Assembly: GCA_024760905.1 (NCBI GenBank) | Contig: CM045745.1 | Span: forward strand, 9,641,282 to 9,705,281 | Direction: 5' to 3' | Length of the DNA: 64,000 nt | Origin: Plotosus lineatus | Lineage: Eukaryota > Chordata > Actinopteri > Siluriformes > Plotosidae | Shown here: positions 1-12,086 of the stretch, piece after piece | How the letters are laid out: each line of letters starts with the position of its first letter | Numbering within the stretch: position 1 is the first letter of the stretch | Translations under genes and position numbers: made by a program | The notes under the pieces: model-generated | Database searches by the model: none | Told to the model about the DNA's origin: nothing | What the model saw: the letters and a program-made list of their open reading frames with translations, nothing else

Positions 1-269
1 ATAGCCAATGGGACGCAGCTGCATCATCCCTCCTAATCAATGGGAGACCAGCGGGGACGGGATGTTGGGAGATAGCCAATGGGAGGCCAGCGGGGCGTGA
101 TGTTGGAAGATAGTCAATGGGAGAGCAACTCGTGCGTTGTTTGAATTTTTGAGATGGTGCTTTCGTAACATGAACTTGTTTTGTATCCAGAGACAAAAAT
201 TTTAGGATAATGTTTCTCGTAACCTGGATTTTTCGTTTGTTGGGACTATCGTAAGGTGAGGTACCACTG
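1..269. mobile_element. Tigger-like non-autonomous element, right part
   Basis: The right terminus reads GTGAGGTACCACTG and is followed by TA, matching the ends of complete copies at 33836-34669, 51109-51813 and 56005-56863. Positions 1-120 hold the family's internal repeat of CCAATGGGAG words alternating with GCGGGG-type words. The left end lies before the window. Confidence 0.75.
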
Positions 270-271
270 TA

Positions 272-584
272 TTTTATGTTGTGCTTTTAAAGGTTTTCAT
301 CTTCAAGCTTTAGTAAAAACTAGAGAATCGACACACTTTCAGGTTGTTTACTCTCATTTAATACTTTGTAGAAGAAGAACAGCTCACAGGTACGATACAA
401 AACAAGTTGTGTTCGAGGATGATTCCATACTGGTCTCAGCAAAAATGAGAAAAAATATTCTGACAGAAATACAATTTCAATAATTTCACAAATATACAGT
501 ATTAGTTTGCAGTGTTTTAATGAAGACACAATGTTCAGCTTTTTTAATTTATTTTTTCTTTCACATGCATTTTCTCTGTGTACT
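272..584. other. No gene seen (FOCAD intron)
   Basis: A/T-rich sequence between a Tigger-like end and a SINE fragment. Short open frames on both strands have no recognisable protein features. It is intronic if the FOCAD model is right. Confidence 0.5.
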
Positions 585-728
585 TGCATGGGTTTCTTCC
601 AGGCACTCTAGTTTCCCCCTACGATCCAAAGACATGCACATTAAGATAATTGGTTTTTCTAAATTGCTCCTAGGTGAGTGTGAATTTTGAATGGCTGTGT
701 ATGTGTCATCCCTGCAATAGTCTGGCAA
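585..728 (+). repeat. SINE fragment with L2-like body
   Basis: Contains the degraded 'tttcttccaggcactctag...ccaaagacatgcaca' segment shared with the copies at 17090, 22630 and 38041. The tRNA-like head is missing. Confidence 0.55.
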
Positions 729-945
729 TCTCCGGGTGGCCCAATCCTGTTCCTGGTGATCTACCTTCCAAAAAATGTTCATGTCATGCCTAATTATGCC
801 CACCTGACCATTCAATCATCTAATCAAGACTTAAGACTTGAAAATGAAGACTGAAAGTGATGATTATATTTGGCAAATGGGCCCCGTTAGGGTAGGAGTT
901 AAAATCTTTAAGAAGGTAGATCACCAGGTGCAGGGTTGGTTCCTT
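728..945. mobile_element. Fold-back repeat (hAT-like MITE)
   Basis: The segment near 740-769 (CCTGGTGATCTACCTTCC) is complementary to GGTAGATCACCAGG near 916-930, giving an imperfect hairpin of about 200 bp. The words resemble the 'cctggagatct' arms of the small element at 53300-53433. No target duplication was established. Confidence 0.45.
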
Positions 946-1086
946 GCTTTGAAGGAAAAAACACTGTTTATCCTCCCTGTATAGTGATTCTATAATTTCT
1001 GACAGGGGATGTGTTTAGTAGGAGTGTGGAATATAGAACTGATTATCAATCCTCCTGGTTTTTTGTTGTTGTTTTATTTTTTTTAG

Positions 1087-1150
1087 TTTATTGACTGGCT
1101 CGTCAGCCTAACAGAAGCGCCGGAGGAATCTTTATCTCAGATAGCAAGAG
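1087..1150 (+). CDS. focad: FOCAD penultimate coding exon
   Basis: Acceptor ttttttttag at 1077-1086 follows a T-rich tract and the donor GTGAGA begins at 1151. The 64-nt exon is 21 codons plus one base and starts in phase 0. Confidence 0.72.
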
Positions 1151-1426
1151 GTGAGACACTGCTGAACTTGTGGAAGCAACAGTTTCAAATCTGTTGCTTT
1201 TTATCAGACCTATTGTGTTTTATAGGTTGATTTTATACCTTGTGTTCAGTGTTCAAATTCCTTTAGTAATGTAATATGACATTTAAAACATTTCTAAAGA
1301 ATATTAATATAAAAATAATCTCTTCTTTACAAGTTTTAATTTTTCTCCTCAGCCACATTACTAGCATTAAAGTCTATGCCTGGGTTCAAGAAGAAGACCG
1401 TATGGACGAGAGCTTATGGCTGGTGA
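1087..1426 (+). CDS. focad: FOCAD (focadhesin), last two coding exons
   Basis: Two exons join in frame and end at a TGA (1424-1426). They encode the C-terminal 45 residues of a larger protein: FIDWLVSLTEAPEESLSQIA, then R, then ATLLALKSMPGFKKKTVWTR and AYGW. The terminal VWTRAYGW is the ending I recall for vertebrate focadhesin. Focadhesin is a large, roughly 1,800-residue protein linked to focal adhesions and to stability of the SKI RNA-exosome cofactor complex. Only its tail is here, so no domain can be judged. The context is strong: in human, FOCAD lies tail-to-tail with HACD4, and HACD4 is the next gene here on the opposite strand, with stop codons 538 bp apart. The identification rests on that synteny plus the short C-terminal match. 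Confidence 0.72.
1353..1426 (+). CDS. focad: FOCAD last coding exon
   Basis: Acceptor ttttctcctcag ends at 1352. Two bases complete the split Ala codon, then 23 codons run to TGA. A longer open frame overlaps this exon in another phase, but it does not splice in frame and has no family resemblance. Confidence 0.74.
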
Positions 1427-1610
1427 CCTCCGGTGGAGTACTTTACAAAAGTACAAAAATCACACAAAGCATGATAAACATGAAAGCATGTGATCCGGTG
1501 GAAGACTCCGTTGGATACTTTATAAGAGTAAATTCATCCCATAGAGTTATAAGGCTGCAATGTCTTCCAATGCTGAAGTTAAAAAAGTACAAATTTAAAT
1601 TGATCACATG

Positions 1611-1616
1611 AATAAA
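1611..1616 (+). terminator. Polyadenylation signal for FOCAD
   Basis: AATAAA lies 185 bp after the FOCAD stop codon and before the HACD4 3' end. Confidence 0.55.
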
Positions 1617-1793
1617 CAACTGTTTGGATTAGAGCAGTGATCAGTTAAAATATGAAACAGTAATGTTCCATGAAGTAAAATAGTTAAGCACTTCAAATGG
1701 ACTAGCAAAGTATTTTTGGAAAGACTCTGCGATGACACTTTCAAGTTGACATCATTTTGTTACTATAAGAATGTGCCGAATTCAGTATTTCAT

Positions 1794-1799
1794 TTTATT
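1794..1799 (-). terminator. Polyadenylation signal for HACD4
   Basis: TTTATT on + reads AATAAA on -, 166 bp past the HACD4 stop. The two convergent 3' UTRs therefore need not overlap. Confidence 0.55.
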
Positions 1800-1964
1800 G
1801 TTATCTTTCTGTTCCATTTCAATTGCCACATTATATCTTGCCTACTTTCTGTGCCATATCCTTTCAGTCTTACTTGTCAAAAATACATAAATGTCCTTTT
1901 CACCTCCAAAACGTTAGATTACTTTGTGGTAAACATGGAGCCGTGGCATAATTTCCCTCTTCAG

Positions 1965-2032
1965 TTAGTGCCGTTTCCTCTTCTTACTCCAGCTGTCTAG
2001 TGACTGACTCCTATCTTTAAGTAAGAATCGTA
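1965..2032 (-). CDS. hacd4: HACD4 coding exon 7 (C-terminus)
   Basis: Acceptor tggcttcacag precedes two bases completing a Val codon, then RFLLKDRSQSLDSWSKKRKR, H and TAA. The tail is poorly conserved in the family, so this exon rests on splice signal, frame and the basic ER-type ending. Confidence 0.7.
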
Positions 2033-5000
2033 CTGTGAAGCCAAAACCTTAAACGCAAAGATCAAGGCATTTACACAACAGTTTTAGAAGGCTTATTATT
2101 ATTAATAATAAATATTCATAGTATAGTGCACAGATTCTCACCGACTGCCAGCAGAGGAAGATAAGCCATTAGCACATAGGGGAAATATACATAGAGAGAG
2201 ATGGGTGTTTCCAGCTGGAAAGAGTATGTGCCTTGTGACTTGTAGTATGGCAACGCTTGTAAAATACTGATTCCTAAAAAAAAAAAAAGATCAAGAATTC
2301 AGACTTCCTCAATGTCAGCAATCAAAATTATATACAAATTTTACAAAACATGTTTCACCCTTTAGAATTTACACATTTAGAAGTGTGCACACACACACAC
2401 ACACACACACATACATATATACATACCTCTGACCACGAAATTTGGCACATTTTCCACCTTCAAACTTGAATAAATATTTTCATGTACAAGTGTATTTGTG
2501 AATCAATGCATCAAAATCTTTAGTGCATGCCTGGGAGATATCATATAAAATATGGACATATGGTGAACACAGTTTTTGAAATAATTCAAATACATTCTAG
2601 TTTACAGCCTTTTCACGCTCAATTTTGGGACAAAACAAAGACTTCATTATTTTCAAGTCCCACTGAGCCTCTGCTAAGGTCTCCACATGTCCAATAACCA
2701 CATGAATTGGCACACAGATGCCACCCAATGAACCGCAGAATTTACATGTGTTTGGCAAAATTAGTAAATAAGCACCAGATTTAAAATGGAATCGATGATC
2801 TACATAATTTTTCCTGTCCATGTTACATAGTGTATCTTGTGCTCGCACCGATCACTGATGGATCAGCATTTATTGACTTTAGATAATTAGGAAACTTGAG
2901 CATGTAAAGCGCCATCAATCAGCTCAGTGTAACTAATTATACAATCATTATCTAAAGCTATTATTAGTGAATAGAAGGCTGTTCATTCTGTCCATGTTAC
3001 ATGTTACTGACCGAGTCGTCCTACTGATAATTTGATGATGCTGCTTTTCTCCAAGGAATCTAATAATCCCCCATCTAACAGGTTTTAACGCATGTCGGAC
3101 TAATACATTAAAAATATGTAAAACTGCTATTTCTAAATCTGCAGAAACTGTAAAAGGTCAGTGTGACACATTTCAGTAGCAGTTTTGTGTGTTCATTCTC
3201 TTTAATGGTTTAGATATTTGATTAATGTTAGTCATTTTGCTGTGGTGTAGCTGGAATGTTCTGTTATCAGCATATTTCCTATAAACCACATGCACATACT
3301 TGCTGTCTTCGCCAGTCCTCTTCCTTAGGCATCTGCACCACACAGCTTCCTGCTTGCTTAAATATCTGTTTCCTAACCATGTGCAACACTATGCGCAGCT
3401 ATTCAGTTCAGCAATAGCTTGGACTATGTTTATACGACCCAAGTGCTCAGTAATCAGGACTTGGAAAATGTTTGTTTTGGGTTGAAATAACTTGACAATT
3501 TTTTTACTCTAAAAAATGTAACTGCTTGTATTTCAGAATATTGTCTCAATATGAATATTAAAGCTTATGCACGCCTGATTCTCTGTCAGTTTGATGACAT
3601 CTATCAATCATCAACCTGTTCCCCTTCGTACATCAAGTTAACGTACAGGTGTCTAAATGTTTTCACAACAGCACAGAGATGGCATTACCTCTCACGTGAG
3701 ATATGTGGCAGGAACTGTGACACGGAAATTTTTGTTCTATAATATGTGTTTGTCCTTCATCCATGAGAGCAAACTCAGTCCTAGTAAGTTGTTACCGTCC
3801 GTGTGAGGGTCATATTCATTCATTCATCAATTTTGTAAACCACTTAATCCTAATTAGAGTCGAGGGGAGGCTGGCGCCCGTCTCAGCCGAATGTGGGCGA
3901 GGGCAGAGTACACCCTGGACACTTCACCAGGCCATTGCAGGGCAGAAACACGTTGACGGCTACGCAGCTACTGTTGTTGAAAGTTACCAATGGTTCTTTT
4001 ACATGGATCTCTCACCATAGACAGTGAGAGATATGGGCTGGCCTTTGATAACCCAGTTAGCTGCACTGGGGGACATTAACCACCTGATGAGAGTGGGCTT
4101 GAACCCTCAACCTTAAGCTCAGTGATCCAGTACCTTTACCACATTACCACCACAACCCTCAAGGGCCATATTGTTTTATTATTAATAGACAATTTGAGAG
4201 CTGATGTAATTTGTATTAAAATAATATTATGATAGTTATTATATTTACATAGAGATGAACTTTCCCATAGGTCGAACACCAGGGTATAATAAAATAACCA
4301 GAAGTTCAACTTTGTCTTCAAGTTAGCAGGTGATCACACTAGAGGTGCGATTCAAAGGTGACCTGGTGCAAATACTTTTTTTTATTATTTATTTATTTAT
4401 TTTTTTGCATAAAGATGTTTTGCAACTCCACATGCAAGAGAATATTTTGTGGCTCAAATACGTATGTATACAGGGATCCCTTGCTACTCCGCGCTTCAAT
4501 TCATGTGACTTCAGTGCATTCGGCCTTTTTTATTTTTTTTAATATTCATCGAATTAAGAAATAAGGAAATTAAGGAAGAATAGGGGGAAAAGTTAAGGAA
4601 AATGCCACAAAAACAAGGCCAATTATGAAAAAAAAAAAAAAACAAACCAAAACCTCCCATCAAAACTACTTACATTTTATGTGAGGTGTGCATTTGAGTG
4701 CGCGTGCGTTTGTATGTGTGTGGATTTACATTTTATTTACATCTTATGCATTATTTTTTAATGTTTGTTATTATAAGCAGTTATAGCGTTGAATACGTAT
4801 TTATTGAGATTATATACACATATACATGTACGTATACGTCTGTCAGCGGGGGTTGATCCTACTTCGCGGAATACGGCGGTCGAGGGGGGGATCTCTGTCC
4901 CAATTAAACTGCGGAAAGTGAGGGATCCCTGTAATCATAAAAGTTACTACATGACAATTATTGTAAAGGACTTGCAAGTAATTTTCGATTAGTTTAAGGA

Positions 5001-8000
5001 TGTTTGAAGAACAAAAAAAAACGCACAGCTACTTCCTGTTGAAAATCTGCAGATGACTGAGAAGAATTTCAGAACCTTGTTTTCGAACGTTCGCAAACCA
5101 AGACGGCCAATTCATGTCAGTCGCTTTTCTATCGTACCTCTAGTATGATCACCCCTTACACAGATTATGCGTGTGTCCAAGTATCCACAACACGTGAAAG
5201 GTCAGTGAACCTGTGTTCGCGCCACATGCATTATGCATTATTTGAAGTGAAGTGCAGAGGAAAATAGTTTCCACTAAAGGCTGAAAACTGACAGTAGGAA
5301 TCTTAAACACGACTTTCTGACAAATAGCAAAACTTCGAAATCACACCAAGACTTTCTTTCAAATGTTAGTTTGTTTTTTCCTTTGCGTTTTAAAGTTATA
5401 AATCAAGTGCTGAACATGTTTTGACTTAAAGAAATTGTATGAGTATTCCCCAACATTACAGTAAATTTCAGTCCTGTTTATATTCTGTTTCTTGTGCTTG
5501 TGTCTGCTCATGTTGTACCTTCTGTTATCACAGACAGCATGTAGACTGGGATGGTGATGGTGTGTCGAGCCCAGAGCATATTGAATGATGGTGTGCTAAT
5601 GAGACACATCAGTTGATACGGGTACCTGTAAAACAAAATATCTGTGAACAAATGTTTTTGCAATATATTTTGCGAAACCGCAAACAAGACTAGCTGATGT
5701 TTGCATGGAAATGATCTCAAATAACTACCTGGATTCTCTTTCAGGATAAAAATGTGCTGCATGCTAAACTGACTGAATTACTTTTACAATTTCATATATA
5801 TGACTGCTTCGCCCCGTAATGATATGTGTAAATATAACACACAAACCTTATGAGGTCTAAAATACTCCACAGATAAAACAGCACACAGATTACTGTTTTG
5901 TTCTGAAACTCCTCTTGACTGATGATAATGAATAACAGGAAATTGCTCTCAATTACCTGAAGCGTACAGGAAACAATAAACCACAATTAGCTGTTAAACA
6001 AAGACTTCATCTTTAATAGACAATTACTTGTAAGACAGTGCTTCTCAATTACTTTCTGTGGCGCCCCCTCTAGGAAGAAAAAAACGTCACCCACCACCCC
6101 ACCGCCGTCCTGCGAGCGACTATAAATAGTATTATTTGTCTCTAAAATTGTATCTTTATTAATATTAAAAACAAAAAAGAAAGAAATTGTTCAACTTACA
6201 TTTCTTTCTGTTTTTAATGTGCACCAATGTGCTTGAAATAAAAAAAATACATCCTTATTAAAACTCATTCAACTTATTTATGTCTTAAAAATTTCCGTCT
6301 CTCTCCACCTTTCTCTTACTTCCTGTTAAAAAATTTTCTGTGTTGTTTGAGGGGTGGTTTCCTGCAACTTCATATCGTTTGCTCCTGCAAAAACCGCTTC
6401 ACCATAGCACGACAATGAGAGTGCCACTGTCAACTAGTGGAGTGGAGGTGCAATTACACTTAATTCCCCGTACACTATTCCATAAAAGCATGTTTTCCCA
6501 GGGTCATACACGTGCCACCCTTGAGAAGCACTGCTGTAAGGTAACTGTATGGCAGGTATGTCAGTGTTACCTGGACAAGCCGAGGAAAGAGACGACTGTC
6601 TTCTATCCCGTCTGTGATGTGCAAAAGCTCCAGAATTGACAAAAGCTGGCACAGGGTCATCATCACTCCCACAAAATTAAATGTGCCGGCTAAAGAATCT
6701 GAATAACATCATAAACGAGGACAACGTTCAGGGTGTTAAGCATGGGCTGACATGTTTTCCTATTAATATTTCAAGCTATTACAATTTATTATATACACAC
6801 ACACTGTATTTTCTGGACTATACGTCGCTCCGGGATACAAGTCGCATTGGCCAAAAAAATGCATAGTTAAAAAAATATATATACAAGTCACACTGGATTG
6901 ATTATAAGTCGCAAACGCATGGAAACTGTCTACCTTGGCTTGGAAATCTGCTGGCAGTTTTTGTGAAGTTGTGGTCCGCATAGATAGATAAGCGGTTGCG
7001 TTTCATGAAGCGGTAACACCAAGAAAGTTCTCACGCAAAGTCAGTTCTATTGGTCTCCTTGACTACCTGGACGTGGAGACGCAACTGCACTGTTGACAAG
7101 CCTCTCCCTGAGGCACATTGCTCAAGCACCCATGTGCGAGCCCGTTCCTCTGGCTGTGACCATCTAGCTTTTAGCCTGCGATTAGCTTTTTTTTGTTCTC
7201 TTCACTGCAGTAATAATAATCACTCCTTTTCTCCAGTCCCTCACAAGTTTCTCGTTCACTCCAAACTTACTTTCTGCTGCTCGATTACTATTTTCTGCTG
7301 CATATTTCACTACTTGCAGCTTGTAATCCGCAGAATAGGTTTTTCTTTTTTTGGGGCCATTTCTTCAGTGGTGGATGAGCAGGTATTGATACCCAAGCCT
7401 AGAGTGCCCTCTTGTGGTTGTGAGTGTAAAAATACAAAACATGTGAAATTATGTTCATTATTATTACAATGAACAGAATTATGTGTAATAATTTCACATA
7501 CAAGTCGCTCTGGAGTACTAGTAGCACCTTCAGCCAAAGTATGAAAAAAGTGTGACATAGTCCGGAAAATACGGTACAGTATATATTAATTCATTTTCTG
7601 AGCCACTTAATGTTAATTAGGGTCACGGGGAGTCTGGCACCCATCTCAGTGGGTACACCCTGGACAACTCGCCAGGCCATCACACGGCATAAACATGCTG
7701 AGGGCTATGCAGCCTACTCTTGATGAAAGTCAGCAATGTTTCCTTTACGTGCCTCTCAATATAAATAGTGAGAGACATGGCCAGCCTTTGATAACCTAGT
7801 TAGCTGCATTGGGGACCACAGTGACCATGTATATACAAAAATACTTTCAATGGTGACCACTGTTTACATATGTACACACTGTGTGTGTGTGTGTGTGTGT
7901 GTGTGTCACAATTAATTAGAATCTCCTGCAGGTGTAAAGTCCTATTTAAACCTAACAGCTGTAGTCTGGTGTTCTTTTTGTGTGTGGTGTCTTCATGTCA

Positions 8001-11000
8001 GAATTGAAACAGATCTCTCAGGCCTTCAGGTTTAAAAAAAAAAAAAAGGGATCTGAAGTATTTAAAATAAGCATTTCACTGTTAGAAACTTCATCTACAA
8101 GTGGGGTAGATTGACAAATGAATTGTAGAGTTTCTATAATATAGTCGGAATAGTTTGTTCAGGACTGGAGGGCAGTGGTGGCCTGGTGCTATAGGGTGGT
8201 GGATCGCTGATACCAAGGTTGGGGGTTCGAGTCCCACTCTCCACAAGGTTGTCACTGTCCCCCCCAGTGCAGCTAACTGGGTTATCAAAGGCCGGCCATG
8301 TCTCTCACTGTCTATGGTGAGAGGTTCATGTAAAAGAACCATTGCTGACTTTTGACAAGAGTATCTACAAAGCCGTTAGCGTGTTTCTGTCGCTTGCTAA
8401 AGGGTTGCGTCAGGAGTGGCATCCGACGTAAAAACCCATGCCAAAATCAGACATGTGAATCATTCGCTGTCGGCAAAGGCCGAAAGGGAATCTCAGTTTG
8501 TTCACGACTGATCACCCAATCAAATTCAGCCCAGGCCAGTTCATGTGAAAACTCAGAGAACCAAAATATTTCATCACAGGATCTTAGAGTAAGTCTTGCA
8601 ACTGTTGGCACGAAAGTGTGTAGGTCTCCTATCAGAAAGGGTTCGGATAAACTCGACCATGCATGTGTGTGGTGCGTCAGAAAAAAACCCTTTGTGTGCC
8701 AAAGAGAACATTGGAGAAAGACTACAGTTTTCCAATGTACATACAAACAGCATTCAAAAGTATGAGGTCACTTGTGTTATTTTGCGTGTCTCATTATCTT
8801 ATAAACAAATCAGAATCAAGCTTTTTGTTGAGTAAATGTGGATATGAGTTTTTTTCTTGTTATTGAATAAAACCGCCACATTTCATGCATTGCATCACTT
8901 TTCATCAATTCACACTGGCATTGACTGAGAGAAACCCAATGTTGCAATAAAAGAATTTGTTTAGCGGTCTTCAGTTCTTTTCATTTCTTTTTTTCTTTGG
9001 GGAGTTGTTTTGCTTTTTGTTCCTTCAAAACAGCTATTTGATAAAGGTCGGAAGTTAAGACATTTATCTTGCACCATTTTTACATCACAAACAGTGTACT
9101 GTAAAAACTGACACTGGAACATCACACCCATATCTGTCTGTCGTCCTTTCGGCTTTTTCCCTTTCACTCGGGAGTCGCCACAGAGAATCATCTGATTCGC
9201 ACGTTTGATTTGGCAGAGGTTTTTACATCGGATGCCCTTCCCGTCACAACCCTTTTAGCAAGGGACAGAAACACGCTGACGACTTTGCAGCTACTCTTTA
9301 CGAAAGTCAGCAATGGTTCTTTTACATGAACCTCTCACCATAGACAGTGAGAGACATGGCCCGCCTTTGGTAACCCAGTTAGCTGCACTGGTGTGTGTGG
9401 GGGGGGGCAGTGACAACCTTATGGAGAGTGGGACTCGAACCCCCAACCTTTGGATCAGCGATCCAGCGCCCTATACCACTAGACCACCACTGCCCCATCA
9501 CGCCCATATATATCCATTCTAAAATCATTGGCATAAACAAGGGCGTGGCCCCTATTTCCTGGGTATAACCCCTAAGCTTTGGGAATTGTTTGCCCATTTA
9601 TCTGCAGGAACCTTTACGAAGTTCGAATTGCAGTCACGGCAGTTCCAAGTTGTTCAGTCTGGTTGAGATCAGGAATTTGGGCACATTTGAGTTCTTCCGC
9701 ATCAACTTTGGCAATCCATGGCACTTGCTTTCTGCAGAGGGGCACGGTCATTCTGGAAAAGTGTATTATCCTCTTAGTTCCAGTGAAAGGAATTCACGAT
9801 GAAGCAGCATACAAAGACATCCAAAAGAATTGTGGACCTCTAACTGAGTGGTAACAGTTTTGGGGAAGAAACGTATGGTTATGATGAGCGGATGTCCATA
9901 AACATTGGCAAGCATAGTGCACATTATCTGTGTGAATTCATAACTAACCTGTCATGTGTGCTCCATTGATACTACATTAACACATGCAGTTGGGTCCAGA
10001 AATATTCTTCACATCACCACATTTATCTTGATGTAATTTTTGTTAATTAAGTACCCGGGATGTGATTGAAATGTTGAATCCCAGCAAGGCACTGAACAAA
10101 ATGATTGTATTGACTATTGAGAGTTCTCCCACCTTTTATATAGTCTCAGAAATAAGTGGACAAGTGACTGACAAGCAGTGTGTCATTGTCAGGTAAGACA
10201 TGTTCTGGCGCCCATCTCGGTTAACTCTAGGTGAAGGCAGGGTACACCGTAGACAGTTTGTCAGGCCATAGTAGGGCAGAAACACACCGATGGCAACCCA
10301 ACGGTCTACTCTTTACAAACAACAGCCATGGCTCTTTGACATGCCTCCCACCTTCAGATGGTGAGAGACATGGTTGGACTTTAATAAACCTGTTAGCTGC
10401 ACTCGAGGGACAGCAGTGACAGCTCTGTGTGTTCCCTTTTACTTCATGAGATAATCTGGGATGAGGTGAAGATTAGGAAAGTACACTATAAAAGGAAGGA
10501 ATACACTGGTGAGCTCAGAAACACCAGAAAACGTGGAAAATGAATGAAATGGGCAGTCATTGACTTATTTTCCTGGTGAATGAAAAACCGTGTCACAAAT
10601 CTTCCTCAGGAGTCACCGAAACAAATCATCGCATGTTTGATCTGGTATAGGTTTTAACGTCGGATGCCCTTCCTAACACAACCCCTTTCGCAAGGGGCAG
10701 AAACCCGCTGATGGTTTTGCAGCTACTCTTTACAAAATTCAGCAATGGTTCTTTTACATGAACTTCTCACCATGGACAGTGAGAGCCTTTCTGTCCCCCC
10801 CAGTGCAACTAACTGGGTTATCAAAGGCCGGCCATGTCTCTCACTGTCTATGGTGAGAGGCATGTAAAAGAACCATTGCTGACTTTCGACAAGAGTAGGC
10901 TGAAAAGCCGTCAGCGTGTTTCTGCCCTGCGATGGCCTGGCGAGCTGTCCAGGGTGTACTCTGCCCTCGCCCTGAGTTGGCTGGGATGGGCACCAGCCTC

Positions 11001-11084
11001 CCCGTGACCCTAATTAGGATGAAGCGGTTACAGAAAATGAACTGAACTGTTCAGGAAGTGCCCAGCCTTTGCCCAGAGTTGGCT

Positions 11085-11124
<40 letters not shown>

Positions 11125-11231
11125 CTTCTATAATCACCTGAAGAGAGAGGATGGTTTCACCACCCCTCGAAACAGATCTGTAGTGATAAATGGAGTTTCA
11201 ATAGAAAGTCTTTGTCCTGTCCTTTTATTTT

Positions 11232-11274
<43 letters not shown>

Positions 11275-12048
11275 CATACACATATACAGTCGGCCCCCAA
11301 CTTACGAAGACCCCTGTGTACAAAATCCCCGGGTTACGAAAAACATTTTCCTGAGTTTCCGTCCCCAAGATACGAAACAACGCCCTCTTACGAAAAGAAA
11401 TTGAAATGCGCCAATCGACGCGCGAGTTGCTCTCTCATTGGCTGTCTCTCAACATCCCGCTGGCCTCCAAGATAGACAGAAGGAAGCTTCACTCTTTAGT
11501 TTACAGTTAGTTTTTTGAAGTTGTTTTTATTCAGTAAATGTTTAATAAATGTGGGTGCATTTGAGCTCATCTGGAATTCTGATCCCTCAAGGAATCAAAT
11601 TAAAGTTCAGTTTGTCAAGCAGGGAATGCGCTTTGAATTCACGTCTTGTGGGCGCGGCCTGCAGCGTGCGCGAGAGAGAGAGAAGGAACAGCGCTTTAGT
11701 TTTTAGTTTAGTTTTTAAAGTTGTTTTAATTCAGTAAACGGGTCAAGCAGGGAATGCGCTTTGAATTCACATCTTGTGGGCATGGCACGCAGCACGCGCG
11801 CGCGAGAGAGAGAAAGAAGGAGCGAGAGAAGGAATAACGGTTTAGTTTTTTAAAGTTGTTTAATTCAGTAAATGCTTCATAAATGTGGGCGCATTTAAGC
11901 TTATCTGGAATTTTCCATCCCTCGAGGAATCAAATTAAATTTGAGTTTGTCAAGCAGGGAATGTGCTTTGAATTCCACGTCTTGTGGGCGTGGCCCGCAG
12001 CACACGCGCAAGAGAGCGATAGAGAAAGAGAGAAAAAGAGAGAGAGAG

Positions 12049-12086
<38 letters not shown>

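Noticed and set aside
1276..1611. A 111-codon + strand frame overlapping the FOCAD terminal exon
   Set aside because: Its phase differs from the exon that splices in frame, and it begins in intronic AT-rich sequence.
8352..8765. A 137-codon frame after a SINE
   Set aside because: Its first third is SINE tail and the rest lacks motifs or codon constraint that I can see.
9579..9854. Frames reading SLVEIRNLGTFEFF and similar
   Set aside because: The nucleotide text resembles Tc1-type element remnants, with no splice signals or conserved protein.
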